Shown here in pieces: positions 1 through 7,524 of a DNA stretch of 7,891 nucleotides. Every line of letters begins with the position of its first letter. Position 1 is the stretch's first letter. Location of the stretch: contig JAOZLK010000185.1 of assembly GCA_029934875.1 (NCBI GenBank), positions 1-7,891 of the forward strand. The letters run 5' to 3'. The notes under the pieces are model-generated. The model was not told where the DNA came from. It saw nothing but the letters and a program-made list of their open reading frames with translations, and ran no database searches. Position numbers and translations under genes: made by a program. The stretch comes from Bacteroidales bacterium. GTDB lineage: Bacteria > Bacteroidota > Bacteroidia > Bacteroidales > GCA-2748055.

Positions 1-1508
1 CTGATTTCCTTTAGAAGTTTTTCAATATCCAGAAGAGCCTCGCAGGTAAAAAGGGCCGAAACAGTGACCCCCAGTGCCCCGTGCAATCCTACTCCCGAAC
101 TCTGACCTGTCAGGTAAAGGTTGTCGATCCGGGTCTTAGATGATATATAGGATTCCCGTGGGTTCCTGCAGTCCTTGATGATTCCGTACAGGCTGCCTTC
201 AGGGTTAGCTGTATAATCCCGGAAGGTGAGTGGAGTAGCGCTATAATATTGTTCTATGGCGTCCTGCAAACCTTCCAGTCGAGATGCTGCAAGGGCAATC
301 AGTAGTTCAGCCCTTTCCTGCTTAAATGCTCTATAATGATTCCCTCTTCTGCCTGCTTTCGTGTCCTCCCACTTTTGAAGCTCCTCGTATTTCATGAATG
401 CCGAGATGGTCATGCTTTCCGCGAACTCCGGATTGGTTTTATCGGGTGTTGTATAGAGAATACATGCTGCCGGCCAAGTTTGTTCGTAATACTTTCCAGG
501 ATTCCAGGCATCTATTCCATTGGCAATATTCACATTTGAGTTGATGGTGCGGAAAGCTCCTTTCTTCAATATAATGTAGAGGGAAAAAGACCCGATGGTG
601 TTTTCAAGTGACTGAATTCTGTTTACATATGCCTTTCTAAGCGTCCCGGGCTCCAATAGCTTCAGAGTCTGAGCCGGATGCAGCCCGGATATAAAGTGAG
701 TCCCTTCGATTATAGATCCATCGCTCAACTCAACTGCAGTTGCATGCCTGTCTACTGTATGCAGCCTGATCACTTCACTCTTTTTTCTCACCTCCCCGCC
801 ATTTTCCGTGATCACCCGCATCAGTGCCTTAGCAAGCTGATCACTGCCTTTACTGAATTTCCATGCACCCTGAATATAGTGATAGCTGATAATCGCGTGG
901 GTAAGCAAGGGTGTTTTTCCCGACTCCCCGGCATGGAGAGCACTGGTCATACCCCACAGGGCACGCAAGACCTGGTTGTCTGTTAAACTGTCGATGAATT
1001 CAAATGCATCCATCTGGTTGAACCTGGCATCAGCATCCAGATGGTTTCTGAAATCTTTCAGATTCAGCACTTTGGAACTGTTCCATATTTCCTCCAGCAT
1101 GTCAAGGTAAGCATGAATGGCCTTTCCCTCTGATGGAAAATAGGAGAGGAGGCGTTCTCTGTGGGCCTTCATGCCACCAGCATAACTGAACTCTTTCTCA
1201 CCCAGGAAAAGTTTTTCATAATGATCCCGATCGAGCCGTTCAAGTCCTGTATCGTCAAGTATGTCAAGGTATTTGAATACCTTGTGAAGGATTTGCCCCT
1301 TCTCCATTGCACCCACAAAGTGCATGGCTGAATTGAAGCGCACGCCCTTCCGTTTAAAGGTCTGCAGGTTGCCTCCGATCTGGCTATGCTTTTCAAGGAC
1401 TACCGTTTTGTAGCCATTCAGAGACAGAAGTGCGCCGCACATCAAGCCCCCCAAACCACTTCCTGTGATCACTACCTCAAAGGTTTTTTTTTCTCTTCTC
1501 TGCTCCAT
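1..1508 (-). CDS. FAD-dependent oxidoreductase, phytoene desaturase/retinol saturase-like (3' end cut off)
   Basis: The reading frame is open from an ATG at 1508 to the window edge: 502 full codons with no stop, so only the extreme C terminus is missing. Near the N terminus is a dinucleotide-binding Rossmann motif, VVITGSGLGGL (residues 12-22, glycines 16, 18 and 21). It is followed by Glu39 at the end of the second strand (VVLEKH) and by a GGN at 45-47, the classic FAD-binding layout. Near the C terminus is LYLTGQSSGVGLHGALGVT (464-482), which matches the second FAD-contacting motif of the CrtI/retinol saturase superfamily. Such enzymes saturate, desaturate or isomerise polyene chains. In this operon the substrate may be the aryl polyene acyl chain or a carotenoid, but that is inferred from neighbours. 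The start directly abuts the stop of the exporter fusion gene (TAG then ATG). Codons 6-9 contain a run of nine A. The superfamily is clear; the reaction is not. Confidence 0.9.
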   Translation of the reverse strand, partial: MEQRREKKTFEVVITGSGLGGLMCGALLSLNGYKTVVLEKHSQIGGNLQTFKRKGVRFNSAMHFVGAMEKGQILHKVFKYLDILDDTGLERLDRDHYEKLFLGEKEFSYAGGMKAHRERLLSYFPSEGKAIHAYLDMLEEIWNSSKVLNLKDFRNHLDADARFNQMDAFEFIDSLTDNQVLRALWGMTSALHAGESGKTPLLTHAIISYHYIQGAWKFSKGSDQLAKALMRVITENGGEVRKKSEVIRLHTVDRHATAVELSDGSIIEGTHFISGLHPAQTLKLLEPGTLRKAYVNRIQSLENTIGSFSLYIILKKGAFRTINSNVNIANGIDAWNPGKYYEQTWPAACILYTTPDKTNPEFAESMTISAFMKYEELQKWEDTKAGRRGNHYRAFKQERAELLIALAASRLEGLQDAIEQYYSATPLTFRDYTANPEGSLYGIIKDCRNPRESYISSKTRIDNLYLTGQSSGVGLHGALGVTVSALFTCEALLDIEKLLKEI

Positions 1509-4500
1509 CTAGCGGCTGATTATATAGGTGACGTTTGAAGTGAGCCTGGTCTGGTCAACCCGCTTCCACCTGAACCCCTTCCTCTCTGAAAGTTTCTCTA
1601 TTGTACTTGCCGGGATAAAGGTAAGCGGATGGCTTGTCTTATTGAACCTGAATAAGCGGGTTGACTGGAATTCTGTGAACTTTGTGTATCGCGTACGCTT
1701 CTTCAAATCTGCGTCTGCATCCCGAAGGATCAACATTCCATTTTCTGGCAGAGCATCCATACAACGTCCAAGAAGATCAAGCTGTAGCTCCTCAGTAAGG
1801 TAGTGTAGCACATCATTGAGAATATATACATCGGCTCGGGGGAGCTGGCAGGTGGTAATATCATCGCTAATGAACCGGAGATGCTCCAAGCCATGGGCAG
1901 CTATTCGGGCAGTGTCGATTTTTCCCTCATCATAATCGATCCCGGTGATACTCCGCTCACCTGAGCATAATCCCAGCATGATGGTCAGATATCCAAAGCC
2001 ACATCCCAGGTCAAGTACCTGAGCATTTCGCGGGATAATTTTATGGTAAAATGCATAGTTCTTCTCCATGTTCAGTTTTACCCGCGTGTACCATTCCAGC
2101 ACTGGGCCCTTATAGATAAAACGCCCGATCAGCTTGGTCCTGTAGTAGCTGGTGTTACCAAGCTCCTGATGCAGACTCTTGTACTCCCTCCGGTAGAAAG
2201 CTCTTAGCTCTTTTGCCTGTATGCGGTATGTTCTTGTTCCATCATATTCCTTATATTCCGGCTTTATTTTAGGATAGAATTTCATGGTGAGGCTTCCACG
2301 CTTCAGGAAACGTTCAGTTTTAGGCAGTGCTTCATAGGCCCCATGGATGATCACGGGTTGTATTTCCAGCCCCAGCATATCGGCTATTCCGAAAGCTCCC
2401 TGGTGAAAGCGTTTTAAGCTTCCGTCGGGCGACCTGCTTGCTTCCGGAAAAGCCAGGATCGAATAGCCTTCAGCCACCTTCTGTTTAAGAGCTTCTAAAT
2501 TGTAATCAAGGCCCTTATAAACTGGATAATAATCTGCAAAGCGAATAATAAAGCCGTAAAATAGATTGTTCCATACCCATTTATTCACCAACACAATCAT
2601 TCTGGGATTGAGCTGGAGCAATAATACCAGGTCCAGCTGTGACTGGTGATTGGAGATGATTACCGAGGGAGTGGAAAAATCAAGCAGCTCCCGGTTTATA
2701 TAATTTTTCCTGTTGGTGAAGCTGATGTTGATAGTGATTCGGTTGACCAGGAAAATCAGGTAACTCACCAATTTTTTCTTTCGACTTCTCCGTGCTGGCC
2801 ACAAAATAATCAGGGGCAGGAGCAGGCTTGCCAGAAGCCCTGAGCCCAGGTAGAAAATGAAAAACACGAGGGAAGATACAGCACCTGTGAGTGTAAGGGG
2901 CTCAAGCCTGGGCATGCCCCTGCTTTTAATGAGAAAGTTAAAGAGCAGGGGTAAGAGGGTATAGGAAATTATAAGCACTGTGGATATGCCGAATATGGAT
3001 ACAAGAGCGATGGACCTGAGTGCAGGATGTTTGGCAAAAATAAGTACCCCAATTGCAGCAATGGTGGTTAAGGCCGACAGGAGGATCGATAATTTGTAGG
3101 GAGCCAGGCTATGCTTACCTTCCCGGTAATTCGTAAGAATACCGTTCATGATAAATATGGCATAGTCGATACCAAGCCCGAATATAAAGGTGGAAATAAT
3201 GATATTGAAGATATTGATCTCCAGCTTAAATAAGCCCATCAGACCCAGGGTCCACATCCAGCTCACCATAATGGGAATAAAGGTGACGAGTGCAATTTCG
3301 ATCCTGCCGAAAAAAATCAAGAGAATCAGGAAAACGACAATCATGGAAATGCTGACCAGTTTATTGAAATCCTCTTTCAGCACTTCGAAGAACTGGTTAA
3401 TGAAGTATTGACTGTCGAATATGACAAAATCCTCCACCGCTTCAAGCCTTTCAAAAAGTTCAGGCTTATCCGCGGGATCAACCATCAGGATGGAAACCAC
3501 TGACCAGCTTTCATCCTCAAGGGATATGAAGTTATGAAGAAAGAGGTCCGTCAATAAGCCATATTCTTCCATTTCAATGGGATGGAACTCTTTGTCCAGT
3601 AGATCATAAAATGGCTGGAAAGCGTTCTCCCTGAAGTGATTTTGCAGTCCGCTGTTAAGGATATTAGCCTTCGTGCTTTCTGTTCCGGCTGTTTCCCAGA
3701 ATTGATTCCATCGATCTATTTTTCTGCTTTGTGCCTCGCGGGAGAGTATAAGATCCGATACCCAGGAAATTTCGCTGAACAATCCGTCCTTCCTGCACGA
3801 CTCCAGAAGCTGCTTATTGGTCTCGATTTTTACAAGCGCATCTTCAAGTGAGTTCCCCTCTGTGACCAGGTAAACCGAAGAATTTGCAACCGAGCTGATG
3901 GATTTAAGTTTCGCCTCTGACCTGGCCAGCTTATCCGAGAGGTAATTCAGAGTGGAGATATCACCATTGAATCTTATTCTCTGGGAAGTAAAGGCAAAGA
4001 GGACACTTAAGAGCAGAACAACAAGAACGAGAATACGGTTCTTCTCAAAAGAGTATCCCACAAGCTTTTCAACCCGTTTTGAAAATACGGTCCTCCCGGC
4101 CCCCATGTCCGGCTTATCTCCCCTGATCACAAGGGGGCTGATCACAAGTACCGTCAATGCTGCAAAAACCACGGCGAAGGCCGCAAAAATACCTATCTGG
4201 TTCAGTGCCTCCGATTTAACAATGGAAAGACAGAGAAAGGCTGATGCAGTGGTGACAGCGCTCATCAGGATGGGCAGGGTAATGCGTGCGATGGAATCCC
4301 GGACCGTGGCGCCTGTCCTCATGTGGGTGAAAAAGTGCAGGGAATAGTCCACCGTAATCCCCATGAAAATTACACCCACACCCAGGCTAATGGCCGATAC
4401 CTGCTCATAAATCAGCGAAAGGATGGCAATGGAGGCCAGCGAGCCGCTTAGCACCGGCAGAAACATCAGGCTGATCACCCAGATTTTTCTGAAGAACACA

Positions 4501-5351
4501 AGGAAGATCACCAGGAACAGGAGGAGGGCAATTGTAAGTGTCAGTTTGATGTCTTTCTTTACCCTCACCGAATTGGCTACAGCAATAGCAGAACCTCCAT
4601 AATAATCGATAGTAAGGCCATTGACTGTGGAAATTTCGGCGATGCTCCTGTCTATGTGCTGTATGAGCTTCAGATTCTCCTTGGTATTGGAGCCCGGGTG
4701 TGCCGGGTCAAGGAAAATCATCAAGTACTTCAGGTCACCTGTAAAGATGGCCGAATTATAGACCGTAAACTCATCATCCAGCTGAAAAGAGCTCAGCTTT
4801 TTAAGAGCCAGAGGAGTCAGGTTAAGGGGGTCTTTAAGTATATATTTCCCGCTTACCATTCCAGTGGGGGAGATCAGTGTTCTGAAGCCCCTGGCAATAA
4901 TTTTGTCAATTTCCTCCGGGATGAGCATTTTTCCAATCTCCTCATAATCTGCCTCATCAAGGAAGAGGGGGAGATTCCCATGGATGAAATCGTAGATTTC
5001 CATCATGGCATCACCGGCCACTTTAAAGCGTATGCTGCCCGGAGCTTCTTCCCCTTGCTCAAGCAGGGTGACAAGTTGTTCACCACCCTTAATAAGTTTC
5101 GCGGGATCTGCCTTTGTGCTGTCTTCCATGGAAAGCATGAAGATGATCTGGTCTGCCAGCTGAGATTTATCGAATACTTCACTGATGCGTGTTATACGCT
5201 GGTCCTCCGGGATGATTGCATTCAGATTCTCCTCAATCCTTAAACCCGAAGCCACATAAGCAAGGGCGGCCAGTAAGAGAGTGAAAAGGAAAAGATAAAA
5301 GCCCTTTCGCCTGGCAAGATAACGATTGAGGTATACAAAAAAGCTGTTCAT
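1509..5351 (-). CDS. Trifunctional MMPL/RND exporter - lysophospholipid acyltransferase - SAM methyltransferase fusion
   Basis: This is a single uninterrupted frame of 1280 residues with three modules. Residues 1-810 form an MMPL/RND-type transporter built as two repeats. Each has one helix (about 18-36 and 439-455), a large periplasmic loop (about 37-270 and 456-663) and five more helices. The proton-relay Asp-Tyr pairs are present in both halves: GITVDY (D335, Y336) and GLGIDY (D729, Y730). Two extra hydrophobic segments (about 819-851) lead into an acyltransferase (about 860-1060) with the HX4D motif NHQSQLD (H902, D907) and FPEASRSPDG (968-977), a variant of FPEGTRS. Residues about 1075-1280 form a class I methyltransferase with VLDLGCGFG (1112-1120), GIDYDE (1137-1142) and LNDVLHY (1178-1184). 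The likely role is to acylate, methylate and export a lipid-linked aryl polyene at the inner membrane. The separate functions correspond to the stand-alone exporter, acyltransferase and methyltransferase of proteobacterial aryl polyene clusters. The ATG abuts the stop of the glycosyltransferase gene. Domain calls are firm; the substrate is inferred. Confidence 0.93.
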   Translation of the reverse strand: MNSFFVYLNRYLARRKGFYLFLFTLLLAALAYVASGLRIEENLNAIIPEDQRITRISEVFDKSQLADQIIFMLSMEDSTKADPAKLIKGGEQLVTLLEQGEEAPGSIRFKVAGDAMMEIYDFIHGNLPLFLDEADYEEIGKMLIPEEIDKIIARGFRTLISPTGMVSGKYILKDPLNLTPLALKKLSSFQLDDEFTVYNSAIFTGDLKYLMIFLDPAHPGSNTKENLKLIQHIDRSIAEISTVNGLTIDYYGGSAIAVANSVRVKKDIKLTLTIALLLFLVIFLVFFRKIWVISLMFLPVLSGSLASIAILSLIYEQVSAISLGVGVIFMGITVDYSLHFFTHMRTGATVRDSIARITLPILMSAVTTASAFLCLSIVKSEALNQIGIFAAFAVVFAALTVLVISPLVIRGDKPDMGAGRTVFSKRVEKLVGYSFEKNRILVLVVLLLSVLFAFTSQRIRFNGDISTLNYLSDKLARSEAKLKSISSVANSSVYLVTEGNSLEDALVKIETNKQLLESCRKDGLFSEISWVSDLILSREAQSRKIDRWNQFWETAGTESTKANILNSGLQNHFRENAFQPFYDLLDKEFHPIEMEEYGLLTDLFLHNFISLEDESWSVVSILMVDPADKPELFERLEAVEDFVIFDSQYFINQFFEVLKEDFNKLVSISMIVVFLILLIFFGRIEIALVTFIPIMVSWMWTLGLMGLFKLEINIFNIIISTFIFGLGIDYAIFIMNGILTNYREGKHSLAPYKLSILLSALTTIAAIGVLIFAKHPALRSIALVSIFGISTVLIISYTLLPLLFNFLIKSRGMPRLEPLTLTGAVSSLVFFIFYLGSGLLASLLLPLIILWPARRSRKKKLVSYLIFLVNRITINISFTNRKNYINRELLDFSTPSVIISNHQSQLDLVLLLQLNPRMIVLVNKWVWNNLFYGFIIRFADYYPVYKGLDYNLEALKQKVAEGYSILAFPEASRSPDGSLKRFHQGAFGIADMLGLEIQPVIIHGAYEALPKTERFLKRGSLTMKFYPKIKPEYKEYDGTRTYRIQAKELRAFYRREYKSLHQELGNTSYYRTKLIGRFIYKGPVLEWYTRVKLNMEKNYAFYHKIIPRNAQVLDLGCGFGYLTIMLGLCSGERSITGIDYDEGKIDTARIAAHGLEHLRFISDDITTCQLPRADVYILNDVLHYLTEELQLDLLGRCMDALPENGMLILRDADADLKKRTRYTKFTEFQSTRLFRFNKTSHPLTFIPASTIEKLSERKGFRWKRVDQTRLTSNVTYIISR

Positions 5352-6536
5352 CTACCTGGCTCTTTTATAAAGGATCAGAAAAATATAGGTGATGGACCCG
5401 GTCAGTATGCCGGCAATACTGGCAAATACAATGGCCCCGGTCAGGTATTGTTTCAGATTCTGTCCAATGGAGGCCAGGTTTAGTTCAATATCCACCATCC
5501 AGCTTCCACTGCCAAGCACATACGATCCGGTAACGTAACTGAGGTAGAGAATGAAGGGAATCATGGGTGGCAGACTTATATTGGCTGTAATGAAGAAAAT
5601 TGCCTTGTTCAATTTTAAAAGATGTGCAAAAAAGAAGCCGAAGATTAACTGGTAGCCCCAGATCGGCAGGATTCCCATGAAAATTCCAAAAGCAACTGAA
5701 AATGCAATGATATGTTTGGGCGTATCGCTGCCGATAATATCTTCCCTGAAAATCTGCTTCAGGGTCTTACTCCGGTACTTGCGGTACATGTTTCTGGGCC
5801 TGTAGTAAACAAGGCCCAGGAATAAAAGCATGAAATTGAGCAAACTAATCCGTATAAAATCCTGGAATGGTCTGAAGTGAGAGATGCGTTCCCCTTGCGG
5901 TGGGTAATGTACCTGGATGGGAATCTCCATAATCGGAATCCTTTTCCATGCGGTTTTTACCAGGAGCTCAAGCTCGAATTCATATTTTCCTGAAACCAGG
6001 CGGGTTCCCTCCAGTTCCCTGATGGGGTAAAGCCTGAAACCCGACTGGGTGTCCCTGAGCCTGATGCCTGTCTCAACCCTGAACCAAAAACTTGAGAAGC
6101 GGTTGGCATAACGGTTTTTGAGCGGCACATTGTCCTTGTCAAGGACCCTGGATCCCATAATGAGCAGGGGCGATTCTTTTTCAAGGACTTCAAGAAAGGC
6201 AGGTATGTCTGCCGCGCGATGCTGACTGTCAGAATCAAGGGTGATGGCATGATCAAAGCCCATTTCAAGTGCTTGCTTGAATCCGGCCCTCAGGGCAGCT
6301 CCTTTGCCTGTGTTTTCAGGAAAGGTGATCACTGAAAGCGATGGATATGATGAGAGTATGCTTTCTGTCTCATCTGTAGATCCATCATTCACAACAATGA
6401 CCCGTGCTCCCAGGCGAACTACTTCGTCAAACAATGCATTTAGAAAGCGGGCATTATTAAACGTCGGTATAATAACACAACATTTCAAACGCTCAAACAG
6501 CTCCGCGTAGGTCCTATCTCTGCCTTTTGAACTCAC
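5352..6536 (-). CDS. Family 2 glycosyltransferase fused to DUF2062 membrane domain
   Basis: The first part (about residues 19-215) is a GT-A fold family 2 glycosyltransferase. It shows CVIIPTFNN (20-28), VVNDGSTDE (48-56), GKGAALRAGF (78-87), the metal/nucleotide-sugar site LDSDSQH (100-106, DXD at D101/D103), GSR (128-130) and DTQSGFRLYP (162-171). The last motif is typical of polyprenyl-phosphate sugar transferases of the dolichol-phosphate mannose synthase type. The second part (about 270-394) is hydrophobic, with helices near 277-305, 310-340 and 364-390, and fits DUF2062 (AFGIFMGILPIWGYQ, then ITANISLPP). The protein should sit at the inner membrane and could glycosylate the aryl polyene lipid or its carrier; this comes from context. 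In proteobacterial clusters a family 2 glycosyltransferase joined to an acyltransferase fills a comparable slot. As drawn, the GTG start overlaps the dehydratase gene by 23 bases. A TTG at 6488 (giving MKCCVIIPTFNN) would remove the overlap and 16 poorly motivated residues. Confidence 0.9.
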   Translation of the reverse strand: MSSKGRDRTYAELFERLKCCVIIPTFNNARFLNALFDEVVRLGARVIVVNDGSTDETESILSSYPSLSVITFPENTGKGAALRAGFKQALEMGFDHAITLDSDSQHRAADIPAFLEVLEKESPLLIMGSRVLDKDNVPLKNRYANRFSSFWFRVETGIRLRDTQSGFRLYPIRELEGTRLVSGKYEFELELLVKTAWKRIPIMEIPIQVHYPPQGERISHFRPFQDFIRISLLNFMLLFLGLVYYRPRNMYRKYRSKTLKQIFREDIIGSDTPKHIIAFSVAFGIFMGILPIWGYQLIFGFFFAHLLKLNKAIFFITANISLPPMIPFILYLSYVTGSYVLGSGSWMVDIELNLASIGQNLKQYLTGAIVFASIAGILTGSITYIFLILYKRAR

Positions 6537-6882
6537 CCCTTAACTTTAAATATACTTTCTCATTGCTACTTAAGCGTGCATTCACTTCAAGTTGATCTCC
6601 GTTTTTGCTGAAAGAGATTGATGCACCAATCTCAGGCTCAGTTTCCGGTTCATGGACTGCGACAAATTTTACCTGCCTGGCAGAAGCGAGCATCAAAGGC
6701 ATATCCAACTCCCCCTCCAGGATTTCCCTGATCATCAAGAGCTGACACACCCCCGGGGTTACTGCAAAGCCCGGGAAGTGTCCTTCGAAAAGGGGATGAT
6801 GTGAATCGATCCGTAGAATGGCTTCGAGCCGGTTCTCCTCTCTGCTGCTTATCTGGTATGTGTATAAATTCTTAATGACCAT
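6514..6882 (-). CDS. FabZ/ApeI-like 3-hydroxyacyl-ACP dehydratase (hot-dog fold)
   Basis: A 122-residue protein, slightly shorter than housekeeping FabZ (about 150), with the hot-dog dehydratase signature HPLFEGHFPGFAVTPGV at 29-45. This holds the catalytic His35 in HFPG and the PGV turn of the central helix. The role would be removal of water from 3-hydroxyacyl-ACP intermediates while the conjugated polyene chain is built, acting in the cytoplasm on acyl carrier protein. The acidic residue that FabZ enzymes carry 14 positions after the histidine (PGVLILE) is Leu49 here; the sequence reads PGVCQLL. The enzyme is therefore either a divergent dehydratase using another residue (Gln47 is close) or a hot-dog protein with altered activity. 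The ATG at 6882 lies three bases after the stop of the upstream gene, with no real Shine-Dalgarno sequence, which suggests translational coupling. The fold is certain; the dehydratase activity is probable. Confidence 0.85.
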   Translation of the reverse strand: MVIKNLYTYQISSREENRLEAILRIDSHHPLFEGHFPGFAVTPGVCQLLMIREILEGELDMPLMLASARQVKFVAVHEPETEPEIGASISFSKNGDQLEVNARLSSNEKVYLKLRGEFKRQR

Positions 6883-6885
6883 TCC

Positions 6886-7524
6886 CTATAGCATCTTCAG
6901 TTCTGTTAACACAATTTTCAGCCTGATTCCCCGGTGATCAATGTTTATTTTCTTTGTCTCTCCCCCATCAATCTGAAACTCTACCTTGCCAAATAAACCT
7001 CTGCGCCTCGATATGTGTACGGGGCCAGTATTTTCCCTGTAGCTATATGTGTATCGCTGAGACTTGTGCCTGAATTTCAGGGTTTCAGTGACTCCGTCAT
7101 CCTCTGATTTGACTTTAAACTTCTCAATCAGCGACAAATCTAGCAATAAGCATCGAAAATCTTTTTGGAGGGTCTTTAATATGGAAGAACGGTTTAGAAA
7201 ATCCTGCACACTCTGCACCTCAAATTCATCCTTACGATAAGCCAGGTCCAGAAGGGTCAGTCCCAGCTCGTTAAGAAAAACCACGTGAATTGCACTGTCC
7301 TCTTTTACATCTTTGATCAACACCAGGCCCGAATAATAGTCTCCCAGGACATTAAGACCGGCCTTGTATAATAACGCGTCCTCCAGGGGAATCAGCGGCG
7401 CGAATTTTCCTGGTATGCTGTCCGCTTCCCGAATCTTACTGCTGTGGTGAGCAGCGGATATGCTGGCCCATGAAAACAGTAAGCTAATAATCAACAGAGA
7501 AAACCATGTCCTCGATTGGTTCAT
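6886..7524 (-). CDS. Exported protein of unknown function in the aryl polyene cluster
   Basis: A 212-residue protein that I cannot assign to a characterised family. It opens with a clear Sec signal peptide: Arg5, a hydrophobic core at about 7-20 (WFSLLIISLLFSWA), and a likely cleavage after Ala25 (SAA before HHS). There is no cysteine near the cleavage point (the only one is Cys125), so it is not a typical lipoprotein and should be soluble in the periplasm. The mature part contains YYSGLVLIKDV (63-73) and VVFLNELGLTLLDL (81-94), beta-strand-like segments of the sort seen in LolA/LolB-type lipid-binding barrels. A basic RRRGLFGKVEFQI follows at 173-185. The operon slot, directly after a LolA-like carrier, recalls the DUF3261 lipoprotein of proteobacterial aryl polyene clusters; a LolB-like acceptor role is a guess. 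The gene begins inside the carrier gene with a 41-base overlap. The A-rich sequence before the ATG lacks a Shine-Dalgarno motif, as is common in Bacteroidota. Confidence 0.75.
   Translation of the reverse strand: MNQSRTWFSLLIISLLFSWASISAAHHSSKIREADSIPGKFAPLIPLEDALLYKAGLNVLGDYYSGLVLIKDVKEDSAIHVVFLNELGLTLLDLAYRKDEFEVQSVQDFLNRSSILKTLQKDFRCLLLDLSLIEKFKVKSEDDGVTETLKFRHKSQRYTYSYRENTGPVHISRRRGLFGKVEFQIDGGETKKINIDHRGIRLKIVLTELKML

Noticed and set aside
678..986. 102-codon open frame on the plus strand
   Set aside because: Antisense to the oxidoreductase gene, whose frame is continuous and carries FAD motifs at both ends.
1169..1396. 75-codon frame on the minus strand inside the oxidoreductase
   Set aside because: Out-of-frame overlap; the main frame through this region is intact from 1508 to the window edge.
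3952..4347. 131-codon open frame on the plus strand
   Set aside because: Antisense to transmembrane-encoding sequence of the exporter; low-complexity Arg/Thr/Lys-rich product with no family features.
4656..5243. 195-codon open frame on the plus strand
   Set aside because: It lies fully antisense to the first periplasmic loop of the exporter, has no recognisable motif or start context, and is explained by codon bias of the real gene.
5957..6268. 103-codon frame on the minus strand inside the glycosyltransferase
   Set aside because: Out-of-frame shadow of the glycosyltransferase catalytic region; no motif of its own.
6883..6900. Possible promoter or terminator between small genes
   Set aside because: Only three bases separate the genes, and I saw no hairpin with a T tract or Bacteroidota promoter-like pair here or at any other junction.
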